A stretch of 18,782 nucleotides of DNA from Actinomycetales bacterium (GTDB lineage Bacteria; Actinomycetota; Actinomycetes; Actinomycetales; Cellulomonadaceae): contig JAAZAC010000097.1 in the NCBI GenBank assembly GCA_012514545.1, forward strand, positions 1 through 18,782, in the 5' to 3' direction. Position numbers and translations under genes: made by a program. Below, in pieces: positions 14,002-18,782 of this stretch (its first letter is position 1; the number at the start of each line of letters is the position of its first letter). A model generated the notes under the pieces. That model saw only the letters and a program-made list of their open reading frames with translations. It was not told the DNA's origin and searched no databases.

Positions 14002-15675
14002 GTGAAGCAGCTCGGTGACATCCTCCTCGAGGAAGGCCTCGTCACGGAGGGCCAGCTCATGGCCGCCCTGGACGAGCAGGCGACCCGCGGCGAGTCCCTC
14101 GGCAGGGTCCTCGTCGACATCGGGATGCTCACCGAGGCGCAGCTCGTGCAGGCGCTCGCCCGGCAGGTCGGCATGGAGTTCGTCGACCTCACCGAGTACC
14201 CGGTCGACCGCGCCGCCGTCGCGCTCATCCCGGCCTCGGTCTGCCGGCGCCACACCGTGCTGCCGGTCGCGTTCGACAACGGGACGCTGCTCGTCGCGAT
14301 GGCGAACCCGGGGAACGTCGTCGCCGTCGACGACGTGCGGGCGATCTCGGGGATGTCGGTGCGCACCGTCGTCGCGACCCACGACGACCTGCTCGGCGCG
14401 ATCGACAGGTACTGCCGCGCGGACGAGGAGATCGACGAGCTCGCCTCGGCGTTCGAGGAGGAGACGGGCTCGCAGGACACGGACCTGTCGAAGATCGGCG
14501 ACCACGTCGAGGACGACGCGCCCATCGTGCGGTTCGTCAACATCCTCGTCACGCAGGCCATCCAGGACCGCGCGTCGGACATCCACATCGAGCCCGCCGA
14601 GAAGGACCTGCTCGTCCGGTACCGCATCGACGGCGTGCTCCACGAGATGCAGCGGGCCCCGAAGCAGATCCAGTCCGGCGTCATCTCGCGCCTGAAGATC
14701 ATGAGCGACATCGACATCGCCGAGCGGCGCAAGCCGCAGGACGGCCGCATGTCCGTGGTGCACAACGGGCGCAAGGTGGACCTGCGCGTGGCGACGCTGC
14801 CCACGGTGTGGGGCGAGAAGGTCGTCATGCGGATCCTGGACAACTCGACCGCGAGCCTCGACCTGCGCGAGCTGTCCTTCCTCGACGACAACTTCCAGGT
14901 GTACCAGGAGTCGTACACGAAGCCCTACGGGATGATCCTCGTCACGGGCCCGACGGGCTCCGGCAAGTCCACGACCCTGTACGCGACGCTCAACGCGGTG
15001 TCGCGGCCCGAGATCAACGTCATCACCGTCGAGGACCCGGTCGAGTACCGGCTGCCGGGCATCAACCAGGTGCAGGTCAACCCGAAGGCGGGCCTCACGT
15101 TCGCGAGCGCGCTGCGGTCGATCCTGCGCTCCGACCCCGACGTCGTCCTCATCGGTGAGATCCGCGACCACGAGACCGCGCAGATCGCCATCGAGGCGGC
15201 CCTCACGGGCCACCTCGTGCTGTCGACGCTGCACACGAACGACGCGCCGAGCGCGGTGACCCGGCTGATCGAGATGGGCATCGAGCCGTTCCTCGTCGGG
15301 TCGGCGCTCGACTGCGTCGTGGCCCAGCGGCTCGCCCGGCGGCTGTGCGAGCGGTGCAAGGAGGCGTACACGCCGAGCGAGGTCGAGCTCATCGCGGCCC
15401 GGTTCCCGTGGAACCCGGGGGAGGAGATCCCGACGCTCTACCGGCCGGCGGGCTGCTCGGCGTGCTCGCGCACCGGCTACAAGGGCCGGATGGCGCTGCA
15501 CGAGGTCATGCGCGTCACCGAGGAGATCGAGCGGCTCGCGGTCGCGCACGCCTCGGCCGCGGAGATCGGCACCACCGCGCGCCAGCAGGGGATGGTCACG
15601 CTCCGCGACGACGGCTGGACCAAGGTGCTCCTCGGGGACACCTCGGTGGAGGAGATCCTCCGCGTCGTCGCCTGA
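14002..15675 (+). CDS. pilB: Type IV pilus assembly (extension) ATPase PilB
   Basis: A 557-residue GspE/PilB-family hexameric ATPase that powers pilin addition at the membrane platform. Order: an N-terminal MshEN-type domain (about 1-130, starting KQLGDILLEEGLVTEGQL), an acidic linker (about 137-165), then the catalytic part. The catalytic part holds DRASDIHIEP, Walker A GPTGSGKS (316-323), the Asp-box region around ITVEDPVEY, Walker B DVVLIGE (380-386) with IRDHETAQIA, and LSTLHTNDAP (His box). Cys449, Cys452, Cys485 and Cys488 form the CxxC pair of pairs that binds zinc in PilB/GspE and is absent from PilT. The start is the GTG at 14002, with GGAAGGA (13990-13996). The longer open frame upstream has no ribosome binding site and begins inside the promoter region. 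pilT follows after 93 bases with its own promoter candidate. Confidence 0.96.
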   Translation: MKQLGDILLEEGLVTEGQLMAALDEQATRGESLGRVLVDIGMLTEAQLVQALARQVGMEFVDLTEYPVDRAAVALIPASVCRRHTVLPVAFDNGTLLVAMANPGNVVAVDDVRAISGMSVRTVVATHDDLLGAIDRYCRADEEIDELASAFEEETGSQDTDLSKIGDHVEDDAPIVRFVNILVTQAIQDRASDIHIEPAEKDLLVRYRIDGVLHEMQRAPKQIQSGVISRLKIMSDIDIAERRKPQDGRMSVVHNGRKVDLRVATLPTVWGEKVVMRILDNSTASLDLRELSFLDDNFQVYQESYTKPYGMILVTGPTGSGKSTTLYATLNAVSRPEINVITVEDPVEYRLPGINQVQVNPKAGLTFASALRSILRSDPDVVLIGEIRDHETAQIAIEAALTGHLVLSTLHTNDAPSAVTRLIEMGIEPFLVGSALDCVVAQRLARRLCERCKEAYTPSEVELIAARFPWNPGEEIPTLYRPAGCSACSRTGYKGRMALHEVMRVTEEIERLAVAHASAAEIGTTARQQGMVTLRDDGWTKVLLGDTSVEEILRVVA

Positions 15676-15697
15676 CCGCCGACGGGCCCGGGCGACC

Positions 15698-15725
15698 TCA
15701 AGTGCGCCGAGCCCACGGCCGATAT
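15698..15725 (+). promoter_or_regulatory. Sigma-28-like promoter candidate for pilT-pilC
   Basis: TCAA, then 16 bases, then GCCGATAT. The -10 equals the B. subtilis SigD form GCCGATAT, and the spacer is within the 14-16 bases known for that sigma class. It ends 43 bases before the pilT GTG and lies 22 bases after the pilB stop. Confidence 0.5.
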
Positions 15726-15768
15726 ACGCACCGAACGTCCGCCCGGTTCGCGACCGAGAGGCTCATCT

Positions 15769-17265
15769 GTGAACGAGTACCAGCCCGTCCCGGGTACGGC
15801 CGCCGTGCCGGGCCCGGCTCCCGCGTACCAGCCCGTGCCCGCGCAGACCGCCGTGGCGGGCCCGCCGCGCCAGCAGCCGCCGGCCGCAGCCGCGGACGTC
15901 CCGCCCCGCCCGGCGTCGGCGCTCTCGACCGGTGCGCAGCGCCCCGCCGCCCCCGCCGGCCCCGCCGGCCCCGCCGGTGGCGGAGCCCGCGCGGCCGGCC
16001 GGCCCACGGGGCGCCGCATCGGCATGGGCGACGCGCTCGGGGAGAACGACCTCGACCTCGAGGGCGCGCTGCGCGCCATGATCGAGATGGGCGCCTCGGA
16101 CCTGCACATCACGACGGGCGCGCCCCCGACCGTCCGCCTCGACGGGCGCCTGCGCCCGCTCGAGGGCTTCCCGACCGTGTACGCGGACCAGATCCAGCGC
16201 GCGGTGTACTCGATCCTGACGCAGCGCCAGCGCGAGCAGTTCGAGGCCGAGCTCGAGCTCGACTTCGCGCACGCGGTGCGCGGCGTGGCGCGGTTCCGCG
16301 TGAACCTCTACCAGCAGCGGGACTCGCTCGGGGCGGCCTTCCGCGTCATCCCGTACGAGATCAAGCCGCTCGAGGAGCTGGGCGTGCCGCCGGTGGTCGC
16401 GAACTTCGCCGGCCTGCCGCGCGGGCTCGTCCTCGTCACGGGGCCGACCGGCTCGGGCAAGTCGACGACGCTCGCCGCGATCATCGACCTCGCGAACCGG
16501 ACGAGGTCCGACCACATCATGACCGTCGAGGACCCGATCGAGTTCCTCCACCGGCACAAGAAGTCCCTCGTCAACCAGCGCGAGGTGGGCGCGGACACGC
16601 TGTCGTTCGCGAACGCCCTCAAGCACGTGCTGCGGCAGGACCCGGACATCATCCTCGTCGGCGAGCTGCGCGACCTCGAGACGATCTCCGTCGCGCTGAC
16701 GGCGGCCGAGACCGGTCACCTCGTCTTCGGCACCCTGCACACGCAGGACGCCGCGCAGACGGTCGACCGCATCATCGACGTGTTCCCGGCGCACCAGCAG
16801 GACCAGATCCGCACGCAGCTGGCGGCCGCGCTCCAGGGCGTCGTCTCCCAGACGCTCTGCAAGCGGGCGAACGGCCGCGGTCGCGTCGTCGCCACCGAGG
16901 TCATGCTCGCCACCCCGGCGATCCGCAACCTCATCCGCGAGGGCAAGACGCACCAGATCTACTCGGCCATGCAGGCGGGCGCGTCGCAGGGCATGCACAC
17001 GATGGACCAGCACCTCGCGGAGCTCGTGCGGTCGTCGAAGATCACGTACGAAGAGGGCCTCGACAAGTGCCAGAACGTCGAGGACTTCAACCGGCTCGTC
17101 GGCCGCACGTCGCGCATGGCGCAGGGCTCGACCGCGAACGACCCGATCGCCGCCGCGGCGAACGACCAGGGCCTGCCCCCGGTGCCGCGCCCCGGCCCCG
17201 CCCCCGTCGTGCCGACAGCCGGCCCGCCGGTGCCGCCGGCCGCTCCCGGGACCTACAGGGGCTGA
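15769..17265 (+). CDS. pilT: Type IV pilus retraction ATPase PilT, with proline-rich extensions
   Basis: A 498-residue PilT, the ATPase that depolymerises pili and drives retraction and twitching. The conserved core runs from about residue 90 (LEGALRAMIEMGASDLHITTG) to about 440. It has Walker A GPTGSGKS (225-232), MTVEDPIEF, Walker B DIILVGE (293-299) with LRDLETI, and FGTLHTQDAAQTVDRIIDVFP. AIRNLIREGK (384-393) is the PilT signature and separates it from PilB; the CxxC pairs are absent. Unusual are an N-terminal tail of about 85 residues rich in Pro, Ala and Gly, with two YQPVP units and a GPAGPAGPAG run, and a C-terminal proline-rich tail of about 50 residues. Typical PilT is near 350 residues. 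The start is the GTG at 15769, with GAGAGG (15756-15761). pilC starts three bases after the stop, so the two are cotranscribed. Confidence 0.95.
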   Translation: MNEYQPVPGTAAVPGPAPAYQPVPAQTAVAGPPRQQPPAAAADVPPRPASALSTGAQRPAAPAGPAGPAGGGARAAGRPTGRRIGMGDALGENDLDLEGALRAMIEMGASDLHITTGAPPTVRLDGRLRPLEGFPTVYADQIQRAVYSILTQRQREQFEAELELDFAHAVRGVARFRVNLYQQRDSLGAAFRVIPYEIKPLEELGVPPVVANFAGLPRGLVLVTGPTGSGKSTTLAAIIDLANRTRSDHIMTVEDPIEFLHRHKKSLVNQREVGADTLSFANALKHVLRQDPDIILVGELRDLETISVALTAAETGHLVFGTLHTQDAAQTVDRIIDVFPAHQQDQIRTQLAAALQGVVSQTLCKRANGRGRVVATEVMLATPAIRNLIREGKTHQIYSAMQAGASQGMHTMDQHLAELVRSSKITYEEGLDKCQNVEDFNRLVGRTSRMAQGSTANDPIAAAANDQGLPPVPRPGPAPVVPTAGPPVPPAAPGTYRG

Positions 17266-17268
17266 GCC

Positions 17269-18510
17269 ATGACCGTCACCGCCAACGCGAACGCCAGCAG
17301 GACGTACGAGTACACGGTCCGGAACAAGGCCGGGAAGGTCGTCAAGGGGCGCGTCGAGGCGCCCAACCAGGCGGCGGTGGCCGCCCGGCTGCGCGCGATG
17401 AACGTCGCGCCGCTGTCGATCTCCGAGGTCAGCACGACGGGGCTCAACCGCGAGATCCAGCTCTTCGGCGGCAAGAAGATCGTCCTCAAGGACCTCGCGA
17501 TCATGTCGCGCCAGCTCGCGACGATGATCAACTCGGGCCTCAGCCTGCTGCGCGCCCTGAACATCCTCGCGGAGCAGACCGAGAACCCCGCACTGGCGAA
17601 GGTGCTCTTCCAGGTGCGCGCCGACGTCGAGGCCGGCCTCGCGCTGTCCGCGGCCCTGAGCAAGCACCCGCTCGTCTTCCCGCCGCTGATGATCAACATG
17701 ATCAAGGCGGGGGAGGTCGGCGGCTTCCTCGACCAGGTGCTCGTCTCCGTGGCGGAGAACTACGAGAACGAGGTCCACCTGCGGCAGACCATCAAGTCGG
17801 CGATGACCTATCCCGTGGTCGTGTTCGCGTTCGCGATCCTCGCCACCGCGGGAATGCTCATCTTCATCGTGCCGATCTTCGCCCAGATGTTCGCCGACCT
17901 GGGCGGTGCGCTCCCGGCGCCGACCCGGGTCCTCGTGGCGATGTCGGAGATGATGAAGTGGCTCGCGCCCGTCCTGCTCGTGGGCGGCATCGCCTTCGGC
18001 GCGTGGTGGCGCAAGCACAAGAACGACGAGTCGGTCCGCCGGCGCGTGGACCCCGTCAAGCTCAAGGTGCCGATCTTCGGGCAGCTGTTCCGCAAGGTGG
18101 CGGTGGCCCGGTTCGCCCGCAACTTCGGCACGATGGTCCACGCCGGCGTGCCCATCCTGCAGGCGCTGGAGATCGTGGGCGAGACGAGCGGCAACGTCGT
18201 CGTGGCGGACGCCGCGGCCGCCGTGCGGGACTCGGTGCGCAGCGGGCAGTCGCTCGCGGCGCCGCTCAACGAGCACCCGGTGTTCCCGCCGATGGTCGTG
18301 CAGATGATCTCGGTGGGCGAGGACACGGGCGCCCTCGACGAGATGCTCGCGAAGATCGCCCAGTTCTACGACCAGGAGGTCGAGGCGACGACGCAGCAGC
18401 TGACGTCGCTCATCGAGCCGCTGATGATCGCCGTCCTCGGCGGGATCGTGGGCAGCATGATCATCGCGCTGTACATGCCCATCTTCTCCATCTTCGACCT
18501 CATCGAGTGA
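17269..18510 (+). CDS. pilC: Type IV pilus inner-membrane platform protein PilC
   Basis: A 413-residue PilC/GspF protein on which PilB and PilT act to build or withdraw the pilus. After a short N-terminal domain (YEYTVRNKAGKVVKGRVEAPN, about 13-33) come two copies of the T2SSF helical domain, at about 76-200 and 278-405. Both show the same pattern: SRQLATMINSGLSLLRAL with KAGEVGGFLDQVL, and ARNFGTMVHAGVPILQAL with SVGEDTGALDEML. Hydrophobic segments at about 181-205, 229-247 and 385-408 are the three membrane helices, and the end PIFSIFDLIE is typical. The start is the ATG at 17269, three bases after pilT, with no promoter of its own. The pilin gene follows after 144 bases with a separate promoter. 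Confidence 0.96.
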   Translation: MTVTANANASRTYEYTVRNKAGKVVKGRVEAPNQAAVAARLRAMNVAPLSISEVSTTGLNREIQLFGGKKIVLKDLAIMSRQLATMINSGLSLLRALNILAEQTENPALAKVLFQVRADVEAGLALSAALSKHPLVFPPLMINMIKAGEVGGFLDQVLVSVAENYENEVHLRQTIKSAMTYPVVVFAFAILATAGMLIFIVPIFAQMFADLGGALPAPTRVLVAMSEMMKWLAPVLLVGGIAFGAWWRKHKNDESVRRRVDPVKLKVPIFGQLFRKVAVARFARNFGTMVHAGVPILQALEIVGETSGNVVVADAAAAVRDSVRSGQSLAAPLNEHPVFPPMVVQMISVGEDTGALDEMLAKIAQFYDQEVEATTQQLTSLIEPLMIAVLGGIVGSMIIALYMPIFSIFDLIE

Positions 18511-18546
18511 CGTTTCGCCCGAATTTGTGCACAGGGTGAAATCAGG

Positions 18547-18562
18547 TGTGACCTGCATCACC
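18547..18562 (+). promoter_or_regulatory. CRP/GlxR-type binding site upstream of the pilin gene
   Basis: TGTGA-CCTGCA-TCACC matches nine of ten arm positions of the CRP-family consensus TGTGA-N6-TCACA. It abuts the -35 (TCAA at 18565), centred about 44 bases before the predicted start of transcription. That is close to the activating position of class II CRP promoters. cAMP-binding CRP/GlxR regulators with this consensus are established in actinobacteria. Confidence 0.45.
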
Positions 18563-18564
18563 GC

Positions 18565-18592
18565 TCAAGTTCCGGGCCGCGCGCACCGATGA
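18565..18592 (+). promoter_or_regulatory. Sigma-28-like promoter candidate for the pilin gene
   Basis: TCAA, then 16 bases, then ACCGATGA. The -35 region CTCAAGTT agrees with that of pilT and with the sigma-28 pattern. The -10 departs from GCCGATAA at two positions. It ends 62 bases before the pilin ATG. The rest of the gap 18511-18654 holds the CRP-type site and, near its end, the ribosome binding site. Confidence 0.4.
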
Positions 18593-18654
18593 CTGACCCG
18601 TACCACCGAAAGGCCGGGATGCCGGCACTGACAACGCCACTGAAGGGGAGCGCA

Positions 18655-18782
18655 ATGATCGCGCGGTTCCGTAAGTCCATGGAGGAGAAGGACCAGGGCT
18701 TCACCCTGATCGAGCTCCTCGTCGTCATCATCATCATCGGCATCCTCGCCGCCATCGCCATCCCGCTGTTCCTCAACCAGCG
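18655..18782 (+). CDS. Type IV pilin, 5' part only (runs off the window)
   Basis: The first 42 codons of a type IVa pilin, the major or a minor subunit of the pilus. The class III leader MIARFRKSMEEKDQG ends in Gly15, and cleavage before Phe16 by prepilin peptidase is expected. The mature start FTLIELLVVIIIIGILAAIAIP has the invariant Glu at position 5 and the hydrophobic helix that packs in the fibre core. The start is the ATG at 18655, with AAGGGGAG at 18643-18650, an unusually strong ribosome binding site that fits a highly made subunit. The globular domain lies beyond the window, so major pilin cannot be told from a minor pilin or ComGC-like protein. The separate promoter and CRP-type site suggest it is expressed apart from the pilT-pilC unit. 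Confidence 0.93.
   Translation, partial: MIARFRKSMEEKDQGFTLIELLVVIIIIGILAAIAIPLFLNQ

Noticed and set aside
15683..15690. CGGGCCCG palindrome upstream of the pilT promoter
   Set aside because: Eight-base G/C palindromes are expected by chance here, and it lacks the features of the sites at pilB or the pilin gene.
18511..18546. Terminator after pilC
   Set aside because: The only inverted repeats are very short (GTGCAC; CAGGT/ACCTG with a 3-base loop overlapping the CRP-type site), too weak to support.
15763..18561. 932-codon minus-strand open frame opposite pilT and pilC
   Set aside because: Composition is dominated by R, D, H, V and L from reverse-complemented actinobacterial codons. pilT and pilC are unambiguous.

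Overview
The window is very G+C-rich (roughly three quarters G+C by eye, not counted) and carries a chromosomal core segment of a high-GC Gram-positive actinobacterium. The gene order (aspS, rarA, rpsD, a DUF948/DUF6167 pair, alaS, ruvX, mltG, aroE, then a type IV pilus cluster) and the divergent Micrococcales-style S4 protein point to Micrococcales, perhaps near Cellulomonadaceae or Promicromonosporaceae. The family-level placement is inference from gene order and protein style, not a search result. No phage, transposase, CRISPR array, tRNA or rRNA gene is visible.

Positions 1-2042: the possible tail of an upstream gene, then aspS (aspartyl-tRNA synthetase). The aspS frame is interrupted by an in-frame TAA at 1650-1652, upstream of catalytic motif 3. 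The frame continues intact behind the stop and ends in a tail encoded by seven 18-bp repeats. Positions 2065-4724 (minus strand): an apparent two-gene operon for an MMPL/RND-type exporter and a small three-helix membrane protein. Positions 4819-6222: rarA, divergent from the exporter, with a -10 element placed for a leaderless transcript. Positions 6223-7063: rpsD with a long, possibly structured leader and a clear hairpin terminator.

Positions 7137-12423 and on to 13354: the DUF948 and DUF6167 membrane proteins, alaS, ruvX, mltG and aroE are packed head to tail, several overlapping or a few bases apart. The alaS leader is built of 17-bp tandem repeats and stays open in frame with alaS from a GTG correctly placed for leaderless translation. 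Positions 13427-13840: a small secreted peptidoglycan-binding-domain protein, followed by a triple 14-bp repeat and hairpins.

Positions 14002-18782: type IV pilus genes: pilB (extension ATPase), pilT (retraction ATPase), pilC (platform protein) and the 5' end of a type IV pilin gene that runs off the window. In the likely working arrangement PilB and PilT drive polymerisation and depolymerisation of the pilin on the PilC platform. The main regulatory observation is that pilB, pilT and the pilin gene are each preceded by a sigma-28 (FliA/WhiG-like) promoter candidate with an identical 16-nt spacer. The pilin promoter also has a CRP-family site (TGTGA-N6-TCACC) abutting its -35. I see no wholly new multi-gene system. 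The items most worth following are the split aspS, the shared pilus promoter and the alaS leader.
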